The notes: generated by a model not told the origin, from the letters alone. 64,000 nt of DNA from Bifidobacterium sp. ESL0682 (GCF_029392815.1 NZ_CP113942.1:620001-684000), one strand, 5' to 3'. Positions 29,113 through 38,838 are shown, counted from the stretch's first letter. Program-made: numbers and translations.

Positions 29113-30294
29113 ATGCAGAAGATCGTTGTGTTAGGTGCGGGTTACGCCGGCATGAGAATGGTCAAAAAATTGGCCAAGGCCAAAATCGATGCGCAAATTG
29201 TCTTGGTCAACAAGAATACCTACCATTACCAGTCAACGGAACTTCATGAGGTTGCCGCAGGCACCAAGGAACCGGCTGATATCACCTTTGACGTAAAGCA
29301 AGTCTTCGCCAAGAAGCGCAATGTGCAGGTCGTCATCGACGAGGTCACCAAGATCGATCAAGATACGAAGACAGTCGAACTGAAGGATTCCGGTTCCCTT
29401 TCCTATGATTATCTTGTCAACGCGCTTGGCTTCGAGTCCGAGACCTTCGGCATCAAGGGTGCCGAGGAAAACGGCTTGCCGTTGATCGATATCGACACCG
29501 CGCTCGCCGCACGCAAGCATCTTGAAGATACGTTGAAGCGCTACAAGACCAGCCATGATGAGAACGATCTGAAGATTGTGGTCTGTGGCGCCGGTTTCAC
29601 CTCCATCGAGTACTTGGGTGAACTGGTGTACCGTCTGCCCGATCTCGCCAAGGAATACGGCTTCCCGATCGACAAAGTCAAGATTGACTGCATCGAGGCC
29701 GGCCCGAAGATTCTCGGCATGTTCGAGCCGAAGTTGGCCGACTGGGGCGTGAAGTTCTTGGAAAGCAAGGGCGTCACCTTCCATGTCTCCACTCCCATCA
29801 CCGAAGTGAAGCCGAACGCTGTGGTCAGCAACGACACCGAGTTCCCGGCGAACACGATCATCTGGACGACCGGTGTGCACGGCAGCCATGTCATTGCGGA
29901 TTCCGGTTACGACGAGAAGCGCAATCGCGTCGTCGTCGAGGATGATTTGCGTGTCAAGGGCCAGCCGGATCAGTTCCTTATTGGCGACGTCTCCGCCGTT
30001 CCGAACCCGGACAATGGCCGTCTCTATCCGACCACGGCGCAGATTTCCATCGCCCAAGCCGATTGCGCGGCGGAGAACCTCGTGTCCCTCATCAATGGAG
30101 GAACTACCAAGAAGTTCGTCTTCAAGTCGCTGGGGACGGTGTGCTCTCTCGGCCCGAAGACCGGCATCGCATCCATTGACATGATGGGCCATTGGAATCT
30201 TAAGGGCTGGCTCGCCGCAGTCTCCAAAAAGATGATCGCTGACCGCTCTACGCTTGAGTTGGCCGATATCCGTACTATGCTGGAAACCGATTGA
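29113..30294 (+). CDS. ndh: Type II NADH dehydrogenase (NDH-2)
   Basis: A 393-residue flavoprotein that passes electrons from NADH to quinone without pumping protons. The N-terminal FAD-binding motif is VVLGAGYAGMRMVKKL and the NADH-binding motif is IVVCGAGFTSIEYLGEL near residue 156. The C-terminal FAD contact is FLIGDVSAV. The start is ATG 29113 behind AAGGTG. It is followed after 45 bases by cydA on the same strand, so the dehydrogenase and oxidase are likely coexpressed as a short respiratory chain. NDH-2 is absent from many bifidobacteria, so this is notable for the genus. Confidence 0.92.
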   Translation: MQKIVVLGAGYAGMRMVKKLAKAKIDAQIVLVNKNTYHYQSTELHEVAAGTKEPADITFDVKQVFAKKRNVQVVIDEVTKIDQDTKTVELKDSGSLSYDYLVNALGFESETFGIKGAEENGLPLIDIDTALAARKHLEDTLKRYKTSHDENDLKIVVCGAGFTSIEYLGELVYRLPDLAKEYGFPIDKVKIDCIEAGPKILGMFEPKLADWGVKFLESKGVTFHVSTPITEVKPNAVVSNDTEFPANTIIWTTGVHGSHVIADSGYDEKRNRVVVEDDLRVKGQPDQFLIGDVSAVPNPDNGRLYPTTAQISIAQADCAAENLVSLINGGTTKKFVFKSLGTVCSLGPKTGIASIDMMGHWNLKGWLAAVSKKMIADRSTLELADIRTMLETD

Positions 30295-30339
30295 TATCAA
30301 ACCTTTTAAGTAAGGGAATATTGGGAAGAGAGGATTGAC

Positions 30340-31791
30340 ATGACTGTTTTAGGGTTGTCGCGATTCCAGTTCGCGATGACGACGGTCTTCCATTTCTTCT
30401 TCGTACCGCTGTCTATTGGCCTGGCGTTCACCGTTGCCATTATGGAAACGTTATACGTCGCGAAGAGGAAATACGTATATAAGCGCATGGCGCAGTTCTG
30501 GGGGAAAATCTTCCTCTTGAGCTTCGCTGTTGGCGTAGTGACCGGCATCATTCAGGAGTTCCAGTTCGGTATGAACTGGTCGAACTACTCGCGTTTCATG
30601 GGCGACATCTTCGGCGCCCCGCTTGCCATCGAGGCTTTGCTTGCGTTCTTCATGGAATCCACGTTCATCGGAGTGTGGATGTTCACCTGGAACCGTTTCA
30701 AGCCCGGTGTGCACGTCATCTTCATTTGGCTGACCTGGCTTGGTTCCACGCTGTCGGCTATCTGGATTCTTGCGGCCAACTCCTTCATGCAGAACCCTGT
30801 CGGCTACAGCATCGGCAAGGACGGTCATGCCAAGATGCAGAGCTTTGCCGCAATCATCGGCAATCCGCAGCTCTGGCGTGAGTTCCCGCATGTGGCGACC
30901 GGTGCCCTGATGCTCGGCGGCTTCGTCGTAGTCGGCATGAGCGCTTTCGGTTTCATGCGCAAGGATGCCGATCGCGTATTCTTCACCCGTTCGATCCGTG
31001 TCGGTGCCATTATCGCGCTGATCGGCTCCATCCTGGTCATCTTCACTGGTGACCTGCAGACCCTTGAGATCATCAAGGATCAGCCGATGAAGTTCGCGGC
31101 TACCGAAGGTATCTACGAGGATCTCAAGAGCCCGGCTCCATGGATGGTTGTCGGCTTGATGAACGAGGCCGGTCACAAGGTGGCAGCGGGTATCGAGATT
31201 CCCGGCATGCTTTCCCTGCTGGCGTTCCACAAGCTTTACGGCGGCACGATCTATGGCATGAACACCCTCAACGACCAGTATTTGGCCAAGTGGGGCAAGG
31301 CTCATCCGGACATCGCCAACTACTATGTGCCTACCAATGTGCTGTTCTGGAGCTTCCGCTTCATGGCCGCCGTCGGTTTCGCCGTGTTGGTGCTTTCGAT
31401 CCTGGTTTTGTGGTTCACTCGCAAGTCCAAGAACACTCTGGCGGACAGCCGCTGGAAGCTCTGGATTCTGGGTATCTGCACCTATCTGCCGTTCGTCGGC
31501 ACCACCGGTGGCTGGCTCATCACCGAGCTCGGCCGCTATCCGTGGATCGTCTACGGTCTGCAGACCATCGCCGATGCCGTCTCGCCGACGGCTACCGTGC
31601 CGAGCCTGCTGTTCACCAATATCGTGTACTTCTTGCTCTTCTGCCTCATGGGTGGCGTGATGATCTTCTACTCTCGCCGTGTGCTCCATCAGGGCCCGGA
31701 ACAGGATCCCGAGACCGCCAAGGTGGAGGATGCTCCGAAGGCTGCTCCCGCAGCCGCCAAGGCAGCTGATAGAAAGGTGGCGTTGGCATGA
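30340..31791 (+). CDS. cydA: Cytochrome bd oxidase subunit I
   Basis: 483 residues with about nine membrane helices. His18 in TTVFHFFFVPLSIG is the expected high-spin heme ligand. The MNWSNYSRFMGDIFG and GRYPWIVYG segments match the conserved CydA sequences (GRQPW variant). The quinol-binding Q-loop is the short type of Gram-positive oxidases. It ends in an Ala/Lys-rich tail. It overlaps cydB by 4 bases. Reduces oxygen to water using quinol electrons. Confidence 0.96.
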   Translation: MTVLGLSRFQFAMTTVFHFFFVPLSIGLAFTVAIMETLYVAKRKYVYKRMAQFWGKIFLLSFAVGVVTGIIQEFQFGMNWSNYSRFMGDIFGAPLAIEALLAFFMESTFIGVWMFTWNRFKPGVHVIFIWLTWLGSTLSAIWILAANSFMQNPVGYSIGKDGHAKMQSFAAIIGNPQLWREFPHVATGALMLGGFVVVGMSAFGFMRKDADRVFFTRSIRVGAIIALIGSILVIFTGDLQTLEIIKDQPMKFAATEGIYEDLKSPAPWMVVGLMNEAGHKVAAGIEIPGMLSLLAFHKLYGGTIYGMNTLNDQYLAKWGKAHPDIANYYVPTNVLFWSFRFMAAVGFAVLVLSILVLWFTRKSKNTLADSRWKLWILGICTYLPFVGTTGGWLITELGRYPWIVYGLQTIADAVSPTATVPSLLFTNIVYFLLFCLMGGVMIFYSRRVLHQGPEQDPETAKVEDAPKAAPAAAKAADRKVALA

Positions 31792-32858
31792 CCGCGTTTC
31801 TCGCTAAACCATTGATTGATGGCAACAATTTCCTGCAATTGCTCTGGTTCTTTGTGATTGCACTGGTATTCGCCATCTTCCTCTTCCTCGACGGCATCGA
31901 TTTCGGTGTTGGCATGGCCACCCGCGTGATGGCCCACGACGGCGACGAGCGTGCGCTGTACATGCGTGCAATCGGCCCTCACTGGGACGGCAACGAGGTT
32001 TGGCTCATCACCGGCGGCGGCGCGATGTTCGCATCCTTCCCGCTGTGGTACGCCAGCCTGTTCTCCGGCTACTATCTGCTGCTCTTCATCGTCCTGGTCG
32101 GCCTCATCCTGCGCGGCGTCTCCTTTGAGTTCGCCTCGCACGCCATCACCGACCGTGAACGCAGCGTGTGGCAGTGGGCCAACTTTGCCGGCAGCGTCAT
32201 CGCGCCGTTCGGCCTGGGCATGATGCTCACCAGCGTCATCCAGGGTGTGCCGATGGATGCGCAGGGCAACGTCCGCGCCGGATTCTTCGACGTGGTCAAC
32301 TGGCTTTCGATTGTCGGCGGTGTGGCAGTGGTGTTCTTCTGCTTCCTGCACGGCCTGCACTTCCTGAGCCTGAAGCTCGACAAGACGATGTCCGAGCGGA
32401 TGCTCAACACCACCAAGAAGGTCTACTGGATCGCCTACCCGGCGCTGGTTGTCTTCGTCATCCTGGCGTTCTTCTTCACTGATTTCTATCAGCGTCGCAC
32501 CTGGTCCACGCTGTTGATCACTGTGGTCATCCTGGGCGCCACCATCTGCGGCCACATCGCTGCTTACAAGAAGCGCGGCGGCTTTGCCTTTGTGTCTTCT
32601 GGCATCACCCTTGCCGGCATCATCGCCTTCATCTTCAACGGTTTGTTCCCGAATGTGATGATCGCGACCGATCCGGCCAAGAGCATGAGCGTGGCGGCTG
32701 CCTCGTCTTCGCAGTACACGTTGGAAATCATGACCATCGTGCTCTGCTGCCTGTTGCCGATCGTTCTGATCTACTTCGCCTGGTCCTATTACATCCAGCG
32801 CAAGCGCCTGATCACGGATTCATCGCCGGCTTCCATCAAGGCGGCGTTGTCCGAGTAA
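31788..32858 (+). CDS. cydB: Cytochrome bd oxidase subunit II
   Basis: 356 residues, about eight or nine membrane helices. The N-terminal LDGIDFGVGMATRVM stretch is diagnostic; its Asp lies in the proton path. GPHWDGNEVWLITGGGAMFASFP is fully conserved. It starts inside the cydA stop (ATGA overlap), so the two subunits are translationally coupled. A long hairpin separates it from cydD. Confidence 0.96.
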   Translation: MTAFLAKPLIDGNNFLQLLWFFVIALVFAIFLFLDGIDFGVGMATRVMAHDGDERALYMRAIGPHWDGNEVWLITGGGAMFASFPLWYASLFSGYYLLLFIVLVGLILRGVSFEFASHAITDRERSVWQWANFAGSVIAPFGLGMMLTSVIQGVPMDAQGNVRAGFFDVVNWLSIVGGVAVVFFCFLHGLHFLSLKLDKTMSERMLNTTKKVYWIAYPALVVFVILAFFFTDFYQRRTWSTLLITVVILGATICGHIAAYKKRGGFAFVSSGITLAGIIAFIFNGLFPNVMIATDPAKSMSVAAASSSQYTLEIMTIVLCCLLPIVLIYFAWSYYIQRKRLITDSSPASIKAALSE

Positions 32859-32898
32859 CGGATTGACGTTCGTTTTCCGCTAGGAAGCTGAAATCAAT

Positions 32899-32964
32899 GC
32901 CCGATGTTTTTGTCCCGCAACAATGGATATGAGATACTGTTCATTGTCACGGGAAACATCGGGC
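32899..32964 (+). promoter_or_regulatory. Long interrupted hairpin between cydB and cydD
   Basis: Outer arms GCCCGATGTTT / AAACATCGGGC pair perfectly. Inside are CCCG/CGGG and ACAATG/CATTGT pairs, and the whole is followed by TTTCTTGTCTTT. It may terminate most cydAB transcripts or attenuate reading into cydDC. Confidence 0.65.
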
Positions 32965-33005
32965 TTTCTTGTCTTTAATAACATTTATCAAGGTAGGGAC
33001 TGGCT

Positions 33006-34892
33006 GTGATCGATAAAAGCCTATTCAGGTTCGACGGGGTACGGCAGCGCATGGGGCTGCTCGCGTTGCTTTCCCTGGTGCAGGCGTTGTGCATCGTCGG
33101 CCAGGCCCATGGCTTGGCGCGTGGACTCGTAGAGGTATGGAAACTCCACGCCGTTTCCACGCTGGTCGGTCCCGCTCTCGAATTCCTTGTTTTCTATGTG
33201 CTGCGTCACCTGTGCGATGTCGCCAAGCAACGCATTTCCAGCAAATACGGCAAGTACGTGGCCGGACAGATTCGCCCGCAACTGCAGGAGAAGATCTTCC
33301 GACTTGGCCCGCAGGCATTGGCCTCGCGTGGCACCGGCTCGACAGTGACGATGCTGATTGATGGCTTGGATCAGGTCAAAAGCTATATCGAGATTCTTCT
33401 GCCGAAGATGACCGACATGATGCTCATCTCCTTGGTTATTCTCGTGGCCGTGTGGTGGCAGGACTGGGTCAGTGGGCTGATTCTGATGCTGATGTACCCG
33501 CTGATTATCTTCTTCATGGTCATTTTGGGCCTTGCCGCCCGTGACCGTTCCAACAAGCAGTATGCGCAGTTCAATCTTCTTAATACCAAATTCGTCGACA
33601 GCATCCTTGGTCTGCCGACCTTGAAGATGCTCGGCGTCGACAAGGAATATGAAGGTGAGATCTACAGCGTGAGCGAACGCTTCCGCAAACACACCATCGA
33701 TGTGCTCAAGGTTGCGATGACCTCGACTTTCGCTCTTGACTGGTTCACCACGCTCGGCATCGCCATCATGGCTGTATTCTTGGGGTTGCGCTTGGTCAAC
33801 GGCACCATGCCGCTGTTCCCGGCCCTGTTCGCGCTGATTATGGCTCCCGATTACTTCCTGCCGGTGCGTCAGTTCGGCGACAACTACCACGCCACGCTCG
33901 ACGGCAAGAACGCCCTGCACGACATCATGAGCTTTATCGACAGTCCCGAGACCCCGAAGGACAACGAAACCAAGTGGGACGGTTGGAAGGCCGACAGTGA
34001 GCTCAAGCTTGAGGATGTTGACTTCGCCTATCCTGCGGGCAGCAAGCCGCAAGGGGAAGATGACACGCAAGCCGCGGCAAGCCATAACGTCGCCATGAAT
34101 GCTGTGGAACAGCAGCGTGAAGGTAAGGATGATAAGAAGTCCGAAAATGCCGGCAGCGAAGCCGTTGCGGAACAAACTGCAGCCCAGCCTGACGCATTGC
34201 ATCATCTCTCGATGAACTTCAAAGGCTATGGCAAGATTGCGGTCATCGGCAAATCCGGCGCCGGCAAATCGACACTGATCAACTTGCTTGCCGGATTCAA
34301 CATCCCGCACGCGGGTTCCATCGAACTTGACGGCCACAAACTCGACAATTTCAACGTCGCTGCTTGGCAACGCCATATCAGCTATATTCCGCAGACTCCA
34401 TACATTTTCAGTGGTTCTATTGCCGACAACATCCGTTTCTACGTCAATGATGCGAACGAGCAGGACGTCAAGGCATCTGCCCACGAAGCCGGTCTCGACG
34501 AATGGCTCGCGGAGCTTGCCGACGGGCTTGACACACTGATAGGGGAGGGCAACCGCGGCATCAGCGGTGGGCAGGCGCAGCGTATCGCCCTTGCTCGCGT
34601 CCTGCTGGACAAGTCCCGCGAGGTACTGCTCTTCGACGAGCCGACTGCACATCTTGATATCGAAACCGAATACGACCTGAAGAAGACGCTGCTGCCGATC
34701 ATGGAGAACCACCTGGTCATCCTGGCCACGCACCGTCTGCATTGGCTGGCAAACGTCAATCAAGTGCTGGTGCTCGACGAAGGCAACGTGGTTGAATCGG
34801 GCACACCCAAGGAACTGATCGGCGCGGGTGGTCCGCTCGACCACCTCATCGGCGAGATGGGAGGTAACCAGATTGACCAGTACCTCGACTGA
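33006..34892 (+). CDS. cydD: CydD-type ABC exporter half, with a long insert in the ATPase domain
   Basis: 628 residues, GTG start. An N-terminal six-helix exporter domain is followed by an ATPase with Walker A GKSGAGKST (about residue 415), signature ISGGQAQRIALAR and Walker B VLLFDEPTAHLD. CydDC exports cysteine/glutathione-type thiols and is needed to assemble cytochrome bd. Between the first ATPase strand (DVDFAYP) and the LHHLSMNF strand lies an insert of about 55 polar residues (roughly 344-400), rich in Ala, Glu, Gln and Lys, which typical CydD proteins lack. It follows cydAB after 147 bases and overlaps cydC. Confidence 0.93.
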   Translation: MIDKSLFRFDGVRQRMGLLALLSLVQALCIVGQAHGLARGLVEVWKLHAVSTLVGPALEFLVFYVLRHLCDVAKQRISSKYGKYVAGQIRPQLQEKIFRLGPQALASRGTGSTVTMLIDGLDQVKSYIEILLPKMTDMMLISLVILVAVWWQDWVSGLILMLMYPLIIFFMVILGLAARDRSNKQYAQFNLLNTKFVDSILGLPTLKMLGVDKEYEGEIYSVSERFRKHTIDVLKVAMTSTFALDWFTTLGIAIMAVFLGLRLVNGTMPLFPALFALIMAPDYFLPVRQFGDNYHATLDGKNALHDIMSFIDSPETPKDNETKWDGWKADSELKLEDVDFAYPAGSKPQGEDDTQAAASHNVAMNAVEQQREGKDDKKSENAGSEAVAEQTAAQPDALHHLSMNFKGYGKIAVIGKSGAGKSTLINLLAGFNIPHAGSIELDGHKLDNFNVAAWQRHISYIPQTPYIFSGSIADNIRFYVNDANEQDVKASAHEAGLDEWLAELADGLDTLIGEGNRGISGGQAQRIALARVLLDKSREVLLFDEPTAHLDIETEYDLKKTLLPIMENHLVILATHRLHWLANVNQVLVLDEGNVVESGTPKELIGAGGPLDHLIGEMGGNQIDQYLD

Positions 34893-36891
34893 ATCACAAG
34901 GCAATCCGGATATGAACCCATCCAAGGCAACCATGAACGTGACTGATATGAATGGTAACGGCATCAATGACGCAACGGTCTTGGCCTCAGCCAGTACGAA
35001 TGATGGCGACAGCGTGAAAACCTCGAACAGAGCAAAAGACATGAAAAGCAATGCAGGCAACGCTACAAACGAGAAGGATACTGTTGTCTCTTCGTCCTCG
35101 CTTTCGACGCAGAGCAAGCCGAAACTGCGCGATTACCTGAAAATCTGGGACAATGACCATTGGTTCTGGCCGTACTTGAAGGAGAACAAGCGTACCCTTG
35201 CCCTGATCTTCTTCCTGGGATCCATGACCTTCGTCTGCGCCGCGGCCCTCATGTTCACCGCAGGCTATCTCATCAACCGTTCGGCACGTATGCCCTACAA
35301 CATCCTCTTGGTCTATGTGCCAATCGTCCTGACACGTGCCTTCGGCATTGGCCGGCCTGTGTTTAAATACGCCGAACAGCTCAAAAGCCACGACTGGGTG
35401 CTCCATGTCATTTCCAAGCTACGCGTGCAGCTGTATCGTACGCTTTCCAAGGACGCCGCCTTCCTCAACGAGCACGAGCGTACAGGCAGCGTATTGAGCT
35501 TGCTGGCGGACGATCTCGACCACCTCGAGAACTTCTACCTGCGCACCATTTTCCCGACCGTGGTGGCCTATATTCTCTGGATTGTCGTCACCATCGCCAT
35601 GGGCGTCTTCTCCTGGGTTTCCTCGCTGCTGCTCTTCCTGATGCTCGCATTGGTGCTGATTCTTATCCCGCTGGTTTCGCTGAGCTTCTCAACCGGTCAT
35701 TTCGCGCTGGAAAAGCAACAGCAGGCGCAGGAATACACCAAGGTCACCGAGAGCTACCTCGGCCTGAGCGATTGGGTCATCACCCACAAAGACAAGGATT
35801 TCGTCTCCATCGGCGCCGATGAATACCGGCGAATCCAGGAAAGTAAGGACCGTCAGAAGGCTTTCGAGCGCTGGCGCAACTTCGCCATCCAGATTGTTTT
35901 CGGTGTCATCGCCATCGGCCTGATGGTCGGCGCGGGATTGACTATGACCGGTTCGAAGTCCATCGCTGATTGGTCCGCTTCCATCGTGCTTGCCGTCTTC
36001 CCGCTGGTCGATTGCTTCATCAACGTGGCCCAGGCCGCCGCCGAAGTGCCGCTGTACAGCGATTCGCTTGCCCATCTGAACGATCTGACCAATCGCGTTG
36101 AGGCTCGTCAACACGAGCCTGTGGCCCAGCAAAAGCTCAACGGCCCGATAGAAGAGATCGACTTCGACCATGTCACCTTCGCCTACGGACCCGGCCAGCC
36201 GGTACTGCTTGATGATTTCACATTGCATATCAAGGCGGGCGAGAAGGTTGCACTGCTCGGCCCCAGCGGCGAAGGCAAGACGACCATCCTCCAGCTTCTG
36301 CTTGGTGATTTGACTCCGCAGAAGGGCACTATCGCCATCAACGGCATTCCCGTGGCAGCTCTGCAGGGCGAACGTGCCCGCATCTTCGGCTACCTGAATC
36401 AGCAGGCGTTCCTCTTCAATTCCACCATTGCCGAAAACGTGCGTTTGGGTGCGCCCGACGCCACCGATGAGGATGTGTGGGCAGCATTGAAGGCCGTGCA
36501 GCTCGATGATGCAATTCGCGCGCTTCCGGATGGCATCGCCACCTCCGTCGACGAAGCCGGCCAGCGTTTCTCCGGAGGCCAGCGTCAGCGCATCGCCTTG
36601 GCGCGCATCGTCCTTAAGGACACTCCGGTGATTCTTCTGGACGAGCCGACCATCGGCCTTGACCCGATCACCGAACGCGAGCTGATGTCGATGATCTTCT
36701 CTGCTGCCGGGAACCGCACGATGCTCTGGGTCACCCATCACCTGCAAGGTCTGGAACAGTCGGACAAGGTCATCTTCCTTGACAACGGCAAGATCGCCAT
36801 GCAGGGCGCGCCGACAGAACTTTACCGCACCAACGAGCGCTTCCGTGAGCTCTATCGCCTCGACGTAGGAGAGCTGGAAACGGCGCGCTAA
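34873..36891 (+). CDS. cydC: CydC-type ABC exporter half
   Basis: About 672 residues from a TTG start at 34873 that sits 8 bases behind GGGAGG inside the cydD end; ATG 34912 is an alternative. The first ~80 residues are a Ser/Thr/Asn-rich, probably disordered leader. The exporter helices follow and then an ATPase with Walker A GPSGEGKTT, signature FSGGQRQRIALAR and Walker B VILLDEPTIGLD. It forms the heterodimer with CydD. Last gene of the respiratory operon. Confidence 0.93.
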   Translation: MTSTSTESQGNPDMNPSKATMNVTDMNGNGINDATVLASASTNDGDSVKTSNRAKDMKSNAGNATNEKDTVVSSSSLSTQSKPKLRDYLKIWDNDHWFWPYLKENKRTLALIFFLGSMTFVCAAALMFTAGYLINRSARMPYNILLVYVPIVLTRAFGIGRPVFKYAEQLKSHDWVLHVISKLRVQLYRTLSKDAAFLNEHERTGSVLSLLADDLDHLENFYLRTIFPTVVAYILWIVVTIAMGVFSWVSSLLLFLMLALVLILIPLVSLSFSTGHFALEKQQQAQEYTKVTESYLGLSDWVITHKDKDFVSIGADEYRRIQESKDRQKAFERWRNFAIQIVFGVIAIGLMVGAGLTMTGSKSIADWSASIVLAVFPLVDCFINVAQAAAEVPLYSDSLAHLNDLTNRVEARQHEPVAQQKLNGPIEEIDFDHVTFAYGPGQPVLLDDFTLHIKAGEKVALLGPSGEGKTTILQLLLGDLTPQKGTIAINGIPVAALQGERARIFGYLNQQAFLFNSTIAENVRLGAPDATDEDVWAALKAVQLDDAIRALPDGIATSVDEAGQRFSGGQRQRIALARIVLKDTPVILLDEPTIGLDPITERELMSMIFSAAGNRTMLWVTHHLQGLEQSDKVIFLDNGKIAMQGAPTELYRTNERFRELYRLDVGELETAR

Positions 36892-36926
36892 GAAGCATAA
36901 CGGGAAACCGAAACGACGTAAGTAAA

Positions 36927-36965
36927 CTGATGGGTGAGTGCTTGATTGAAGCATTCACCCATCAG
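36927..36965. terminator. Hairpin between cydC and the convergent prenyl synthase
   Basis: CTGATGGGTGA-G-TGCTT pairs with AAGCA-T-TCACCCATCAG around a 5-base loop. It lies between two convergent genes and can serve both. Confidence 0.8.
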
Positions 36966-37013
36966 TCTATTGTGAAGTATCAAAACCGCCGAGCAGACTC
37001 GTATTCCAGGAGT

Positions 37014-37985
37014 TCAGAGAGTAGCGGTGAATTTGTCGATAATATTGACCAGTACTTTGACCGTGTATGGATTAATCGTCGGGTACTCATCGCCGGTGAT
37101 GACATTCTTTGCGGTTTCCAAATGTTGCAGGGCTTCTTGCTTGGCTGCATCGATGAAGTGCGGATTGGTCTTGAAATAATCAAGTACCTTGAGCGGGTCG
37201 TCGAGTTTGACGATATCGACGAACGAGCGGTCGGCCGCAATGGCCAAAATGACGGGCAGGGTGTAGATGCCGTCGCGAATGTCTTCCAACTTCGGCTTGC
37301 CGGTGTCGTGGGTCACATCAAAGTCCTCGACATCGTCCAAGATTTGGAATGCGATACCCAGATGTTCTCCGAAGTTCGCAGCCTGTTCAAGTGTTTCAGG
37401 GGAAGGGGAGTCGATGGTCAGTTTGACTCCGGTGATGGCGGCCAGACGGAACAGCGCCGCCGTTTTACCGGCAATGGCGCGCTCGTAGTATTCCTTGGTG
37501 ACATCGATATCGTGTCGTGCGCTTTCCTGTAGCAGGTCGCCGGCGACGATTTCGTTGACCGTATGCGCCTGTTCGACGATGAAATCCTTGTCCGGGGCGA
37601 TGGTGGCCATGATTTCCATGTAACGGGAGAGGATGAGATCGCCCAGATAAATGGCGGCCTTATTGCCGCGAGTGATTTGCACCGTAGGCTGATTGCGGCG
37701 TACGGAGGCGTTGTCGAGCACATCGTCATGGACCAGTGTGGCCAGATGAAGCATCTCGATGGCCGCCGCGCCGGTTATGATGAGGTTGGCGGCGGCTTTC
37801 GGCTTGTCAGGCTGCACGGCATAGGAAAACAGCAGCACCAGTGAGGCGCGAATCATCTTGCCATGGTTGTCGAGCAGGCGGCGGTAATCCTCGCGGTACG
37901 GGGTAACGTTGTCCTCTTCGTTATGCAACGTTTCAACCACGCGCTTCAAATCGTCGCGCAACAGGAATTCCTGTTGATTCGGCAT
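37014..37985 (-). CDS. Trans-polyprenyl (hepta/octaprenyl) diphosphate synthase
   Basis: Builds the isoprenoid chain for quinones or other lipids. The first aspartate motif is LVHDDVLDNASVRRNQPT and the second is FQILDDVEDF, both intact. I choose the ATG at 37985, giving 323 residues, because GGTAGGT stands just before it; a TTG 7 codons earlier (38006) is less likely. Convergent with the cytochrome bd operon, it would supply the side chain for MenA at 11.7 kb. Exact chain length cannot be read. Confidence 0.9.
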   Translation of the reverse strand: MPNQQEFLLRDDLKRVVETLHNEEDNVTPYREDYRRLLDNHGKMIRASLVLLFSYAVQPDKPKAAANLIITGAAAIEMLHLATLVHDDVLDNASVRRNQPTVQITRGNKAAIYLGDLILSRYMEIMATIAPDKDFIVEQAHTVNEIVAGDLLQESARHDIDVTKEYYERAIAGKTAALFRLAAITGVKLTIDSPSPETLEQAANFGEHLGIAFQILDDVEDFDVTHDTGKPKLEDIRDGIYTLPVILAIAADRSFVDIVKLDDPLKVLDYFKTNPHFIDAAKQEALQHLETAKNVITGDEYPTINPYTVKVLVNIIDKFTATL

Positions 37986-38118
37986 ACCTACCCGACCTCT
38001 CGGCAATAATTTTTAATGACTGTATGAACGTACCCAATATAGCATGACTGCAGATATTCACCAGGTTTCAATTTGTATCATTTGCCCAGTGTTTTGTAGG
38101 CTTGCGGGATGTTTAATA

Positions 38119-38832
38119 TCAATCGTTATTGTTGATTCTTGTGACAGATATCACGCCGTCGATCTCGCTCAAGTCACTGATGAGCTCTTTGCTGTCCCGT
38201 CCGCGTATTTCAAGATCCGCCGAAACGACATGTCCACGGCTGCCTGGTTCCCCGTCGCCTGCACCTTTAGATTTGCGTGTCGAGAATCCCTCGACCGAAA
38301 CGCCATGGGAAGAACAGACCGAAAGAATCGAACGGAGGATGCCGTGCCCATCGCGATATTTCAGACGCAATATGTCGTCATTGCTGAATTCGGGAGCAAT
38401 CAGACGCGTGAGGAACGGCAGCAGGGTTACGGCAAGGAAATAGAGGGCGGTGCATGCCAGAGCAGGTACAAAGAGGCCGGCGCCGCAGGCCGAACCGATA
38501 GCCGCAGTCATCCAGATGGAGGCCGCCGTGGTAAGCCCGCGTACGTGCGAGCGTTGGGTGAAGACGACACCGGCGCCAATGAAGCCGATGCCGGAAACGA
38601 TTTGTGCGGCAATACGGGAAGGGTCGACCCTTACGTTGGCCGCGAGCACGTCGATGAAGCCGTATTTGCCGATGATGACGAACAAGGCCGAGCCGACTCC
38701 GACCAGGGCGTGGGTTCGCGTGCCGGCATCCTTGTGCTTGACTTGTCGTTCGAAGCCGATGAACGTCGAAAGTACCAAGGCTTCGAACAGATAGAGCGTC
38801 TGCCAGCCCCACATCGCCAATTGCGTGTTCAT
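38119..38832 (-). CDS. MgtC/SapB-family membrane protein
   Basis: 237 residues. The N-terminal half has four or five membrane helices with the family motifs GFERQVKHKDAGTRTHALVGVGSALF and GIGFIGAGVVF. The C-terminal half is a soluble ACT-like domain. MgtC proteins help survival under low magnesium or acid and can modulate ATP synthase. The start ATG 38832 is preceded by an AAGG site within the end of the upstream glycosyltransferase (7 bases between genes), so the two form an operon. Confidence 0.92.
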   Translation of the reverse strand: MNTQLAMWGWQTLYLFEALVLSTFIGFERQVKHKDAGTRTHALVGVGSALFVIIGKYGFIDVLAANVRVDPSRIAAQIVSGIGFIGAGVVFTQRSHVRGLTTAASIWMTAAIGSACGAGLFVPALACTALYFLAVTLLPFLTRLIAPEFSNDDILRLKYRDGHGILRSILSVCSSHGVSVEGFSTRKSKGAGDGEPGSRGHVVSADLEIRGRDSKELISDLSEIDGVISVTRINNND

Positions 38833-38838
38833 GCTTGC

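Noticed and set aside
33021-35117. Long open frame of about 700 codons antisense to cydD
   Set aside because: It lies opposite a clearly conserved ABC exporter, has no family features and follows from the GC-skewed codon use of the real gene.
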